Assembly (NCBI GenBank): GCA_019459145.1
Contig: JAIBEK010000034.1
Span: forward strand, 57,137-121,136
DNA from: Arenimonas sp.
GTDB taxonomy: Bacteria; Pseudomonadota; Alphaproteobacteria; Rhizobiales; Rhizobiaceae
Reading direction: 5' to 3'
DNA: 64,000 bases
Shown: positions 1 through 7,955 of the stretch, one piece after another
Numbering within the stretch: position 1 is the first letter of the stretch
Layout of the letters: each line of letters begins with the position of its first letter
Notes under the pieces: generated by a model
The model's database searches: none
What the model saw: the letters and a program-made list of their open reading frames with translations, nothing else
What the model was told of the DNA's origin: nothing
Translations under genes and position numbers: made by a program

Positions 1-100
1 ACAGGCGATCGGTATAATGGGTCACGCTGAGCACGGTTTCGGCGTAGACGCCTTCCGGCACGATCGGTTCCGCATTCTCGGTTTTGACGGGAGCATTCAT
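1..100 (-). CDS. fpr: Ferredoxin--NADP+ reductase, N-terminal fragment (cut by window edge)
   Basis: A minus-strand frame starts at the ATG at 98-100 and runs off the left edge after 33 codons. The visible protein begins MNAPVKTENAEPIVPEGVY and continues to SVTHYTDRL. This matches my recollection of the N-terminus of rhizobial ferredoxin/flavodoxin-NADP+ reductases, just before the FAD-binding barrel. Such an enzyme passes electrons between NADPH and ferredoxin. It lies downstream of cysI and the DUF934 gene on the same strand, which fits electron supply to sulfite reductase. The gap of 185 bases to the DUF934 gene could hold its own promoter. FAD and NADP motifs lie outside the window, so the call rests on the first 33 residues and context. 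Confidence 0.72.
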   Translation of the reverse strand, partial: MNAPVKTENAEPIVPEGVYAETVLSVTHYTDRL

Positions 101-285
101 GCGTCTTTGGTTCCTATGGTCGCCTGTCTGACTTCGCTCGCAGCCCTATATCGCAACTTGGGCAACCGACAAAGTCGGCAATTCGCCGCGTTCGGGCTTT
201 TGTCCCCTCCCCGATGCAACAGGGAGCCGGCGTTTTCCTTGACCTCCGTCAAGGAGGATCTGAAACATCTTAATTCTACGATGCG

Positions 286-798
286 CTACGCACCAGTGCC
301 GCCGATCCGACGCCAGCTGAATCCACCCGCCTCTGCCGAGGCAACCACAGTCGGCTGGTAGCGTTGGGCGATCCCCGGCAGGCGGTTCTCGGCCAGGCGG
401 GCCAGTGCGGTCGGGTTCGACACTGAAAAGCTGGTGAATCCGGTCCGGAGCATCAATGGAATGGGATCGATCAGCACGTCGCCGACGGCCCGGACCTCAC
501 CCGCGTAACCAAGGCGCTGGCGAAGCAGCGTCGCATGGCTGAAACCGCGCCCGTCGTTGAACGCCGGAAAGGTGATCGCCACAAGGTCTATGCGGTCGAG
601 ATGGGGTTCGAGCCGCGTCACATCGTCGGCGGGCCCGACAAGCACGCCGAAGCCGCTCTCATTGCTGTGCTCGGCCAGTTCGAGGAAAGCGTCGAACCCG
701 ACGATGGCGCGCGCGCCCTCGCCCGCCTTCACCTCGTCGGCTTCCATTACCCAGGGGTCGTTGTCGACGAAACCGCCCACGTTCCAGATCTTGGTCAT
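286..798 (-). CDS. DUF934 family protein, putative sulfite reductase partner
   Basis: This 170-residue soluble protein starts MTKIWNVGGFVDNDPWV and has the length and overall look of the DUF934 family (COG3749), annotated as probably involved in sulfite reduction. A conserved-looking stretch, TFPAFNDGRGFSHATLLRQR, lies near residues 78-97. I see no signal peptide, membrane segment or metal-binding motif. Only 12 bases separate it from the end of cysI upstream, so the two are probably co-transcribed. The family is repeatedly found beside ferredoxin-type sulfite reductases, but I know of no defined biochemical activity. A role as assembly or electron-transfer partner of CysI is inference from context. 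Confidence 0.85.
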   Translation of the reverse strand: MTKIWNVGGFVDNDPWVMEADEVKAGEGARAIVGFDAFLELAEHSNESGFGVLVGPADDVTRLEPHLDRIDLVAITFPAFNDGRGFSHATLLRQRLGYAGEVRAVGDVLIDPIPLMLRTGFTSFSVSNPTALARLAENRLPGIAQRYQPTVVASAEAGGFSWRRIGGTGA

Positions 799-810
799 TG
801 CGTCAGTTCC

Positions 811-2481
811 TCAAGCCGCTTCGGCCGCCTGGCCGTAGAGGGCCTCCTTGAAGGGTTTTGGTCCGACGCGGCGATAGGCGTCAATGAAGGTCTCCTTGGC
901 ATCAAGACGCAAGCCAAGATAGGTGTCGACGATGGTCTCGATCGCGTCCGTCACCCGATCCGGCTCGAAGCCCCGGCCGATAATCTCGCCGATCGAGGTG
1001 TTCTCGTCGCCCGAGCCGCCGAGCGTGATCTGGTAGAGTTCGGCGCCCTTCTTCTCGACGCCCAGAAGGCCGATATGGCCGACATGGTGATGGCCGCAGG
1101 CGTTGATGCAGCCGGAGATCTTGATCTTCAGTTCACCGATCTCGGCCTGGCGTTCCGGGGAACCAAAACGCGTCGAAATCTCCTGCGCGACGGGGATCGA
1201 GCGGGCATTGGCCAGCGCGCAATAGTCCAGCCCCGGGCAGGCGATGATGTCGGTGATCAGACCGGCATTGGCGGTGGCAAGCCCTGAAGCCTCGAGCGCC
1301 TGGTAGACGGCGTAGAGATCGCCCAGCGCCACATGCGGCAGGATCAGGTTCTGCTCGTGGCTGACGCGGATCTCGTCGAAGGCCAGCCGTTCGGCGAGAT
1401 CGGCGACCACATCCATCTGCACGTCGCTGGCATCGCCCGGCGTGCCGCCGATGGGTTTCAGCGAAATCGTCACCATGCCGTAATCCGGATGGCGGTGCGG
1501 CTGGACGTTCTGGGCCACCCAGGCGGCAAAGGCGCCATCGGCCTTCTTGGCGCGGGCCAGCGCCTCCCAGCCATCGGCACGGTCGGGCAGAGCCGGCGGA
1601 GCGAAATAGGTCTCGATCGCGCGGATGTCGCCTTCCGGCAGCTTCAGTTCGCTCTCGCGGATCTGTTCGAACTCGGCCTCCACCTGGCGCGTCACTTCCT
1701 CGACACCCGTCTCGTGCACGAGGATCTTGATGCGGGCCTTGAACTTGTTGTCGCGGCGGCCGTGCAGGTTGTAGACGCGCACGATCGCGGTCACATAGGT
1801 CAAAAGGTCTTCTTCCGGCAGGAAGTCGCGGATCAGCTTGGCGACCAGCGGGGTGCGCCCCTGCCCGCCGCCGACATAGACCGCAAAGCCGAGTTCGCCG
1901 GCCTCGTTCTTCTTCAGGTGCAGGCCGATGTCATGAACCTGGATCGCCGCACGGTCCCGCGGCGCGCCGGTGACCGCTATCTTGAACTTGCGCGGCAGGA
2001 AGGAGAATTCCGGATGGACCGACGACCATTGGCGCAGGATTTCCGCATAGGGCCGCGGGTCTGCCACCTCGTCGGCGGCGGCACCAGCAAAGTGGTCTGC
2101 CGTCACGTTGCGGATGCAATTGCCCGAGGTCTGGATCGCGTGCATCTCGACGCTCGCCAGTTCGGCCAGAATGTCCGGCGTGTCCGACAGTTTCGGCCAG
2201 TTGTACTGGATGTTCTGACGCGTGGTGAAATGACCATAGCCGCGGTCGTAGCGCCGGGCGACATGGGCCAGCATGCGCATCTGCTTCGAATTCAGCGTCC
2301 CATAGGGAATGGCGACGCGCAGCATGTAGGCGTGCAGTTGCAGATAGACGCCGTTCATCAGGCGCAGCGGGCGGAAAGCGTCCTCGGCGATCTCGCCGGA
2401 CAAGCGCCGGGTGACCAGGTCGCGGAACTGCTCGACACGGGCCGAAACGAAGGCGTGGTCGAATTCATCATAGCGGTACAT
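811..2481 (-). CDS. cysI: Ferredoxin-type sulfite (nitrite/sulfite) reductase, hemoprotein
   Basis: The 556-residue protein belongs to the siroheme and [4Fe-4S] nitrite/sulfite reductase family, which reduces sulfite to sulfide with six electrons for cysteine synthesis. The four cluster ligands are visible as CPGLDYC (Cys415 and Cys421) and SGCINACGHHH (Cys458 and Cys462). An N-terminal half-domain includes HFTTRQNIQYNW. I chose the ATG at 2479-2481 (MYRYDEFDHAFV); the frame stays open further upstream but there it overlaps the DUF2849 gene. It lies 8 bases after the DUF2849 gene, with cysG (siroheme synthesis) upstream and an fpr fragment downstream, so sulfite rather than nitrite is the likely substrate. 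No NADPH-flavoprotein subunit is present, consistent with ferredoxin as donor. Confidence 0.93.
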   Translation of the reverse strand: MYRYDEFDHAFVSARVEQFRDLVTRRLSGEIAEDAFRPLRLMNGVYLQLHAYMLRVAIPYGTLNSKQMRMLAHVARRYDRGYGHFTTRQNIQYNWPKLSDTPDILAELASVEMHAIQTSGNCIRNVTADHFAGAAADEVADPRPYAEILRQWSSVHPEFSFLPRKFKIAVTGAPRDRAAIQVHDIGLHLKKNEAGELGFAVYVGGGQGRTPLVAKLIRDFLPEEDLLTYVTAIVRVYNLHGRRDNKFKARIKILVHETGVEEVTRQVEAEFEQIRESELKLPEGDIRAIETYFAPPALPDRADGWEALARAKKADGAFAAWVAQNVQPHRHPDYGMVTISLKPIGGTPGDASDVQMDVVADLAERLAFDEIRVSHEQNLILPHVALGDLYAVYQALEASGLATANAGLITDIIACPGLDYCALANARSIPVAQEISTRFGSPERQAEIGELKIKISGCINACGHHHVGHIGLLGVEKKGAELYQITLGGSGDENTSIGEIIGRGFEPDRVTDAIETIVDTYLGLRLDAKETFIDAYRRVGPKPFKEALYGQAAEAA

Positions 2482-2489
2482 GGAATTCC

Positions 2490-2804
2490 TCAGGCGGCAA
2501 TGAATTCGGGATTGGCGAAGCCATGGCCGTCGGCATAGGCAATGGTCGGCCCCTCGGCGCGGATGCGCTCGCGCAGGCGCAGCGGCCGCAATTGTCCGTT
2601 CTTTTCCTCGACGTCGATGACATTGACGTCGATGACGATATTGCCGGCAAAGGCCTGACGGCCGGCGCCCTCGAGCGCCTCGACCGCTTCCGCATGGCGC
2701 GCGACGAAAGCGTCCTGCAGTCGTTCGGTCCATTGGCCGTTGGCGTCGAGCCAGACGGCGATGCCGTCGCCCAGGCGATTGGCGGTCAGTACTTTGTCTG
2801 CCAT
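2490..2804 (-). CDS. DUF2849 family small protein in the sulfite reduction operon
   Basis: A 104-residue protein beginning MADKVLTANRLGDGIAVW, which I recognise as DUF2849, a small alphaproteobacterial family. It has no signal peptide, no membrane segment and no cysteines. I chose the ATG at 2802-2804 because it is separated from the cysG stop codon (2806-2808) by a single base, a typical translational-coupling arrangement; an open extension upstream would run inside cysG. It is followed 8 bases later by cysI. Function is unknown; its place between siroheme synthase and the siroheme enzyme suggests a role in cofactor delivery or enzyme maturation, which is inference only. Confidence 0.85.
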   Translation of the reverse strand: MADKVLTANRLGDGIAVWLDANGQWTERLQDAFVARHAEAVEALEGAGRQAFAGNIVIDVNVIDVEEKNGQLRPLRLRERIRAEGPTIAYADGHGFANPEFIAA

Positions 2805-2805
2805 G

Positions 2806-4248
2806 TCATGTCCTCTCGAAAGGGGCAAGGCTGGCGATCGTGCCGCGCAGCGGTTCGGAACGGGAAAAATTGCCGCCAGCGACGGCATCGCCGATGATGA
2901 CCATCACCGGACCTTTGAGTTCGTCGCGCGCTTCGAGCGCCGGCAGTTCGGCCAGCGTGCCGTGCAGCAGACGGCTGTCGCGACGGCCGGCATTCTCGAC
3001 GACCGCGACGGTCGTGTCTTCGGAAAGCCCCGACGCCATCAGGCGGCTGGCGACGGATGCGGCATTGCTGCGGCCCATATAGACGGCGACCGTGGCGCCC
3101 GACAGCGCCAGCCGCGCCCAGTCCGGCAGGGTCTCGCCATGAAGGTCGTGGCCGGTGGTGAAGACCAGCGAGGACGCGACGCCGCGCAGCGTCAGCGGCA
3201 GCTCGAAATCGGCGGCGGCGGCCAGCGCCGAGGTGATGCCCGGCACGACCTCGTAGGCGACGCCCGCTTCGCGCAGCGCCGCCATCTCTTCGCCGGCACG
3301 GCCGAAGACCAGCGGGTCGCCGGATTTCAGGCGCACCACGCGCTTGCCTTCGCGGCCGAGTTCGACCAGGAGCTCATTGATCTCGTCTTGCGACTTCGAA
3401 TGGCAGCCCTTGCGCTTGCCGACCGGAATGCGGGTCGCGTCGCGGCGGCCCATGTCGATCACGGCCTGCGGCACCAGCGCGTCATGCACGATGACGTCGC
3501 ACTCCATCAGCAGCCGGTGGGCGCGCAGCGTCAAAAGGTCTTCCGCACCCGGTCCGGCGCCGACCAGGAAGATCCGGCCTTCGGCCTTCTCGTTCGCGGC
3601 GTCCTTGAGCAATCGCGTGGCGCGGCGGCGGGCATGGCTGACGTCGCCGGATGCGACGGCATCGGCAACCTGTCCCTTGAAGAAGGAACGCCAGAACAGC
3701 CGGCGCGCGACGCCTCGCGGCAAGAGCCGGTCGACCGCGCCCCGATAGCTGTTGGCCAGCGTCGCCAGACGTCCCAGCGTCCGTGGCAGCAGCCGGTCGA
3801 TGTCGGCGCGGATCATCTGGGCAAGCACCGGGCCAGCCCCTTCCGTTCCGATGGCAACGGCGATCGGCGCCCGGTTGACCAGTGCCGGCGTGTAGAAATC
3901 GCAGAAATCCGGTTGATCGACGGCATTGGCCGGGATGCGGCGGGCGCGGGCAGCCTGGACGATGGAGCGATCCAGCTCCGCATCGCCGGTGGCGGCGAAC
4001 ACCAGAACCGCGTCTTCGACCTGGGATGGGGCAAAGTTGCGGGCGACTGTTTCGACGTTGTTCTCCACCAGATAGGCGGCATAATCGGCATCCGGCGCCT
4101 CGGCATAGGCGACGATGCGCGCCTGCGTGTTGCGCAACAGACGGGTCTTGGCAAAGGCCTCCGGCCCGTTGCCGAACACGACGGCAACGGCGTTCGCGAC
4201 CTTGAAGAAGGCCGGAAATACCGAAAGTTGCTGCTCGCTCGCGCCCAT
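2806..4248 (-). CDS. cysG: Siroheme synthase (multifunctional CysG)
   Basis: The 480-residue protein has two parts. Residues about 1-210 form the precorrin-2 dehydrogenase/sirohydrochlorin ferrochelatase half, with a Rossmann-like start in which VFGNGPEAFAKTRLL stands where GGG-x-VA is more usual. The remainder is uroporphyrinogen-III C-methyltransferase, shown by VGAGPGAEDLLTLRA, SGDPLVFGRAGEEM and PGITSALAAAA. Together they convert uroporphyrinogen III to siroheme, the cofactor of CysI two genes downstream. I preferred the ATG at 4246-4248 (MGASEQQLSVFPAFFKV); the frame stays open to 4374 but that extension lacks family resemblance. It appears to be the first gene of the sulfur operon, with a 262-base gap to the divergent deaminase gene holding the likely promoter. 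Confidence 0.92.
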   Translation of the reverse strand: MGASEQQLSVFPAFFKVANAVAVVFGNGPEAFAKTRLLRNTQARIVAYAEAPDADYAAYLVENNVETVARNFAPSQVEDAVLVFAATGDAELDRSIVQAARARRIPANAVDQPDFCDFYTPALVNRAPIAVAIGTEGAGPVLAQMIRADIDRLLPRTLGRLATLANSYRGAVDRLLPRGVARRLFWRSFFKGQVADAVASGDVSHARRRATRLLKDAANEKAEGRIFLVGAGPGAEDLLTLRAHRLLMECDVIVHDALVPQAVIDMGRRDATRIPVGKRKGCHSKSQDEINELLVELGREGKRVVRLKSGDPLVFGRAGEEMAALREAGVAYEVVPGITSALAAAADFELPLTLRGVASSLVFTTGHDLHGETLPDWARLALSGATVAVYMGRSNAASVASRLMASGLSEDTTVAVVENAGRRDSRLLHGTLAELPALEARDELKGPVMVIIGDAVAGGNFSRSEPLRGTIASLAPFERT

Positions 4249-4510
4249 GTCCGATTCCGCGTTCTGGAAGACTGTTCCACTATCCCTGTATTCGACAGGC
4301 GATTGAAGAAACAGGAATCCGTCGGGCTTCGGAGAAGGATATTTCTTTGCTAGGCTTTGCGCGGAAGTGAGCAAATCTCACCGAGCCGCGTCGAGCGGGC
4401 GTGGCAACGCGGCAAAACCAACGGGATAACGGCGCTAAGGACGAAAATTGCGCCTTCCGCCGACCATGGCCGGCCGTTAGGATCGGCCCTCACCCAGCCA
4501 GGAGACCGCC

Positions 4511-5092
4511 TTGACCGACGCCACCCTCACCCGCCGCCTGCTCGACGTCATCGAACACGATATCCTGCCGCTGACCGAAAAGGGCGTCGCGGCCGGCAAC
4601 AAGGTGTTCGGCGCGGCGATCCTGAGGAAATCCGACCTGTCGCTGGTGCTTGCCGAAACCAACAACGAGCTGGAAAACCCGCTCTGGCACGGCGAAGTGC
4701 ACACGCTGAAACGCTTCTACGAACTGGGCGAACGGCCGGCGACCAAGGACCTGATCTTCCTGTCGACCCACGAGCCCTGCACCATGTGCATGTCGGCGAT
4801 CACCTGGGCCGGCTTCGACAATTTCTACTATTTCTTCAGCCATGAGGACAGCCGCGACGCCTTCGCCATCCCGCACGACCTGAAGATCCTGAAGGAGGTC
4901 TTCGGCCTTGAGCCGGGCGGCTATCGCAAGAACAATGCCTTCTGGAACTCCTATGCCATTGCCGACCTGGTCGCGGTCGACGACGATGCCGCGCGGCTTG
5001 CGGCCCAGTCGAAGCGCATCCGCGCCGTCTACGACCGGCTCTCGCAGGACTACCAGTCCGGCAAGTCCGACAACGACATTCCGCTCAACTGA
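4511..5092 (+). CDS. Nucleoside/cytidine deaminase-family zinc hydrolase
   Basis: This 193-residue protein carries the zinc deaminase signature: HGEVH (zinc ligand His60 and catalytic Glu62) and PCTMC (Cys90 and Cys93). The family deaminates nucleobases or nucleosides such as guanine, cytosine or adenosine; the substrate cannot be read from the sequence. It is somewhat longer than TadA or GuaD-type enzymes, with a C-terminal extension from about residue 125. An SD-like AGGAG lies 9 bases before the start. It is followed after 21 bases by mazG, so the two may form a nucleotide-metabolism pair. It is divergent from cysG. Confidence 0.85.
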   Translation: MTDATLTRRLLDVIEHDILPLTEKGVAAGNKVFGAAILRKSDLSLVLAETNNELENPLWHGEVHTLKRFYELGERPATKDLIFLSTHEPCTMCMSAITWAGFDNFYYFFSHEDSRDAFAIPHDLKILKEVFGLEPGGYRKNNAFWNSYAIADLVAVDDDAARLAAQSKRIRAVYDRLSQDYQSGKSDNDIPLN

Positions 5093-5113
5093 GCGCCCAG
5101 CACAGAGACCCGC

Positions 5114-5965
5114 ATGGAACCCTCCAAGGACATTTCCCGCCTGCTCGACATCATGGCGGCGCTGCGCGAGCCCGTGACCGGCTGCCCCTGGGACGTGGTG
5201 CAGACCTTCGAGACGATCAAGCCCTACACCATCGAAGAGGCCTATGAGGTGGCCGACGCGATCGAACGCAACGATCCGGACGATCTGTGCGACGAACTCG
5301 GCGACCTGTTGCTGCAGGTGGTGTTCCACGCCCGCATCGCCGAGGAGGCAGGCCTGTTTGCCTTCGGCGACGTGGTCGAGGCCATCACCAGGAAGATGAT
5401 CCGCCGCCACCCGCACGTCTTCGCCGTGTCGGACGCCGCGACCCCGGACGCCGTCAAGCTGCAATGGGACGAGATCAAGCGGCAGGAAAAACAGGAACGC
5501 GCCAAACGCCACGCTGCCCGCGCCAGCGCTTCCGGCAAGCCCGTGCCCGATGATCCGAAGGCCGGCTTCCTCGGCTCGGTCCAGCGCAGCTTCCCGGCCC
5601 TGACCGAAGCGCTGAAACTCCAGGAACAGGCAGCGAAGGTCGGCTTCGACTGGTCGGAGGCCGAACCGATCCTCGACAAGATCGAGGAGGAAATCGGCGA
5701 GTTGCGCGAGGCGCTGAGGGCTGGTGAACCGGACAAGATCGCCGACGAACTCGGCGACCTGATCTTCGCGCTCGCCAATATCGGCCGCCATGTGAAGGCT
5801 GATCCTGAACAGGCCCTGCGCGGCACGAACACGAAATTCCGTAGGCGGTTCGGCTACATAGAGCGGACTCTTGAAGCAAATGGTGAGAGCTTGCAGGGGG
5901 CGACGCTGGAGCGGATGGAGGAGTTGTGGCAGGCGGCGAAGGCCGACGAGCGGCAGAGCGATTAA
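5114..5965 (+). CDS. mazG: Nucleoside triphosphate pyrophosphohydrolase MazG
   Basis: The 283-residue protein has two tandem MazG helical domains, the usual full-length architecture. The first has the metal-binding acidic pattern EEAYEVADAIE followed by DELGDLLLQVVFHARIAEE; the second has EEEIGELREAL followed by DELGDLIFALANIGRH. MazG hydrolyses nucleoside triphosphates to monophosphate and pyrophosphate and helps remove aberrant nucleotides. It begins with MEPSKDISRLLDIMAALREP. It converges with the LysR gene, the two stop codons being 11 bases apart with no clear terminator between. From memory, mazG lies beside hflX in related genomes; here two extra genes intervene. Confidence 0.94.
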   Translation: MEPSKDISRLLDIMAALREPVTGCPWDVVQTFETIKPYTIEEAYEVADAIERNDPDDLCDELGDLLLQVVFHARIAEEAGLFAFGDVVEAITRKMIRRHPHVFAVSDAATPDAVKLQWDEIKRQEKQERAKRHAARASASGKPVPDDPKAGFLGSVQRSFPALTEALKLQEQAAKVGFDWSEAEPILDKIEEEIGELREALRAGEPDKIADELGDLIFALANIGRHVKADPEQALRGTNTKFRRRFGYIERTLEANGESLQGATLERMEELWQAAKADERQSD

Positions 5966-5976
5966 TCCCAGCGACC

Positions 5977-6885
5977 TTATCGCCCGGCGGGCGACGACTT
6001 GACGAAATCGATGAAGGCGCGCAGGGGCGCAGGCACCAGGCGCCGGCCGGGATAATAGAGGAACGGACCCGAAAAGCTCGGCCACCAGGGCTCGAGAACC
6101 GGTTCGAGCGCGCCGCTGTCGAAATGCGGGCGAAGCCAATCCTCGAAGAGCGCGACGATGCCCGTGCCGGCGATCGCGGCGTTGACGGAGAGATCGCTGC
6201 CGCCGCCGGCCGTGACGAGCAGCGGACCGGACGGCTCGATGACCACCGTCTCGCCCTCGCGCTCGAACTCCCATACCGTCATGGCGCCGCTGGAGAAGCG
6301 CGATCTCAGGCAAGCATGCGCCAGCAGATCGCGCGGATGGTCAGGCCGCCCGCGCCGGTCGAGATAGGCCGAGGAAGCACCTAGGGCAAAACGCTGGATG
6401 CGCGGGCCGATCGGCACGGCGATCATATCGGGGCTCAGCCGCTCGTCATAGCGGATGCCGGCGTCGCAGCCGGCGGCGATCACGTCGACGAAGCTCTCTT
6501 CGGTGATGACTTCCAGCTGGATATCCGGATAGGCCTCCAGAAAGGCCGGAACGATCTGCGGCAGCACCAGACGTGCGGCGCTGACGGGCACATTGAGACG
6601 CAGCGTGCCGGCAGGCCGCTCGCGAAAGACGTTGACGACGTCGAGCGCGGCTTCCATTTCCGACAGCGCCGGCATCAGACGATCGAGCAGGCCTCTGCCG
6701 GCTTCCGTCGGGACCACGCTCCGGGTCGTGCGGTTGAGCAGCCTCACGCCGAGTTGCGCCTCCAGCCGGCGCACCGCATCGCTCAGGCCCGATGCGCTCG
6801 ACCCGCTGATGCGGGCGCCCTCGCGAAAACCGCCGGCCCGCGCCACGGCCACGAATGCTGAAAGATCGCCGAGTTCCACATTCAT
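5977..6885 (-). CDS. LysR-family transcriptional regulator
   Basis: The 302-residue protein has the LysR layout: an N-terminal winged helix-turn-helix (about residues 1-60, with SSASGLSDAVRRLEAQLG and LLNRTTRSVVPTEAG) and a periplasmic-binding-protein-like effector domain from about residue 88. I chose the ATG at 6883-6885 (MNVELGDLSAFVAVARAG); a GTG four codons upstream is the alternative. It is divergent from the aldo/keto reductase gene at 6980, the classic arrangement in which a LysR protein controls its neighbour. The 94-base shared region contains TTCG and CGAA half-sites 13 bases apart that could form a LysR-type dyad, but this is weak. The effector is unknown. Confidence 0.92.
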   Translation of the reverse strand: MNVELGDLSAFVAVARAGGFREGARISGSSASGLSDAVRRLEAQLGVRLLNRTTRSVVPTEAGRGLLDRLMPALSEMEAALDVVNVFRERPAGTLRLNVPVSAARLVLPQIVPAFLEAYPDIQLEVITEESFVDVIAAGCDAGIRYDERLSPDMIAVPIGPRIQRFALGASSAYLDRRGRPDHPRDLLAHACLRSRFSSGAMTVWEFEREGETVVIEPSGPLLVTAGGGSDLSVNAAIAGTGIVALFEDWLRPHFDSGALEPVLEPWWPSFSGPFLYYPGRRLVPAPLRAFIDFVKSSPAGR

Positions 6886-6979
6886 TGTCCGCCTCACCGT
6901 ACAGCCCGTGCAATTCGTATCCGGTTATCGCGAAGCCCGGCAAGCGCTAACTCATGGACATCGGAACAAGGAGATCGAC

Positions 6980-7873
6980 ATGAACACCGTGAACAGCATG
7001 AACAAGGCCGGGACGTTTGCACTGGGGGACCGCAAGGTGACGAGAATGGGCTACGGCGCCATGCAGCTCGCCGGGCCGGGCGTCTTCGGTCCGCCCAGGG
7101 ACCGTGACGCCGCCATCGCCGTGCTACGCGCCGCCGTCGAAGCCGGGATCGACCATATCGATACCAGCGACTTCTACGGCCCGCATGTGACCAACCAGAT
7201 CATCCGCGAAGCGCTGCACCCCTACTCCGACGATCTGACCATCGTCACCAAGATCGGCGCGAAACGCGGCCCCGAGGGAACGTGGAACCTGGCCTTCACG
7301 GCCGCCGAACTGACCCAGGCGGTACATGACAATATGCGTAATCTCGGCCTGGAGACCATGGACGTGGTCAACCTCCGCCTGATGTTCGATGTCTATGGGC
7401 CTGCCGAAGGGCCGATCGAAGAGGCGGTGACCACGCTGGCCGATCTTCAGCGCCAGGGCCTGGTCCGACATATCGGGCTCAGCAACGCCACCGCCAGACA
7501 GGTTGCCGATGCCCGCAAGATCTGCGACATCGTCTGTGTGCAGAACATGTACAACGTCGCGCATCGCCATGACGACGCGCTGATCGACGATCTCGCCCGC
7601 GACGGCATCGCCTACGTGCCCTTCTTTCCGCTCGGTGGTTTCGCCATGCTGCAATCGGCGACCTTGTCCGGTGTCGCGGCACACGTCGGAGCCACGCCCA
7701 TGCAGGTGGCGCTGTCCTGGCTTCTCCAGCGCGCCCCGAACATCCTGCTCATCCCGGGGACGTCGTCGGTCGCGCATTTGAGGGAAAACCTCGCCGCGGT
7801 GGATCTCGTCCTGCCGGAGGATGCGATCCGCGAACTCGACTCGATCGGAGGAATGGCCGCAGCGCACAGCTGA
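6980..7873 (+). CDS. Aldo/keto reductase, YdbC/PdxI-type (putative pyridoxal reductase)
   Basis: A 297-residue TIM-barrel oxidoreductase. Motifs include GYGAMQLAGPGVFGPPRD, HIDTSDFYGPHVTNQIIREA (with the catalytic Asp and Tyr), VTKIGAKRG (catalytic Lys) and LIPGTSSVAHLREN (NADPH binding). This wording is strikingly close, from memory, to E. coli YdbC, reported as the NADPH-dependent pyridoxal reductase PdxI. The usual catalytic His strand reads DVVNLRLM, without His; I recall the same in YdbC, so it is probably subfamily-typical. An AGGAG lies just before the ATG at 6980-6982. Divergent from its likely LysR regulator. Vitamin B6 salvage is a plausible role; other carbonyl substrates cannot be excluded. 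Confidence 0.88.
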   Translation: MNTVNSMNKAGTFALGDRKVTRMGYGAMQLAGPGVFGPPRDRDAAIAVLRAAVEAGIDHIDTSDFYGPHVTNQIIREALHPYSDDLTIVTKIGAKRGPEGTWNLAFTAAELTQAVHDNMRNLGLETMDVVNLRLMFDVYGPAEGPIEEAVTTLADLQRQGLVRHIGLSNATARQVADARKICDIVCVQNMYNVAHRHDDALIDDLARDGIAYVPFFPLGGFAMLQSATLSGVAAHVGATPMQVALSWLLQRAPNILLIPGTSSVAHLRENLAAVDLVLPEDAIRELDSIGGMAAAHS

Positions 7874-7910
7874 GGATGCGTACGGGGACAGCGCTCGGGC
7901 GTCCAGCTCG

Positions 7911-7934
7911 GCAATCGATCACCGGATCGATTGC
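7911..7934. repeat. Perfect 10-bp inverted repeat between convergent genes
   Basis: GCAATCGATC and GATCGATTGC are perfect complements separated by the four bases ACCG. The hairpin sits in the 82-base gap where the aldo/keto reductase gene and hflX converge. No T-run follows on either strand, so it is not a textbook intrinsic terminator. It may act as a two-way transcript end with 3' trimming to the stem, or as a protein-binding palindrome. Confidence 0.7.
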
Positions 7935-7955
7935 TACCGCCTCGCGCTGCTTGCC

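Noticed and set aside
4249..4374. N-terminal extension of cysG
   Set aside because: The frame is open, but the added residues lack family resemblance and would consume the likely promoter of the operon.
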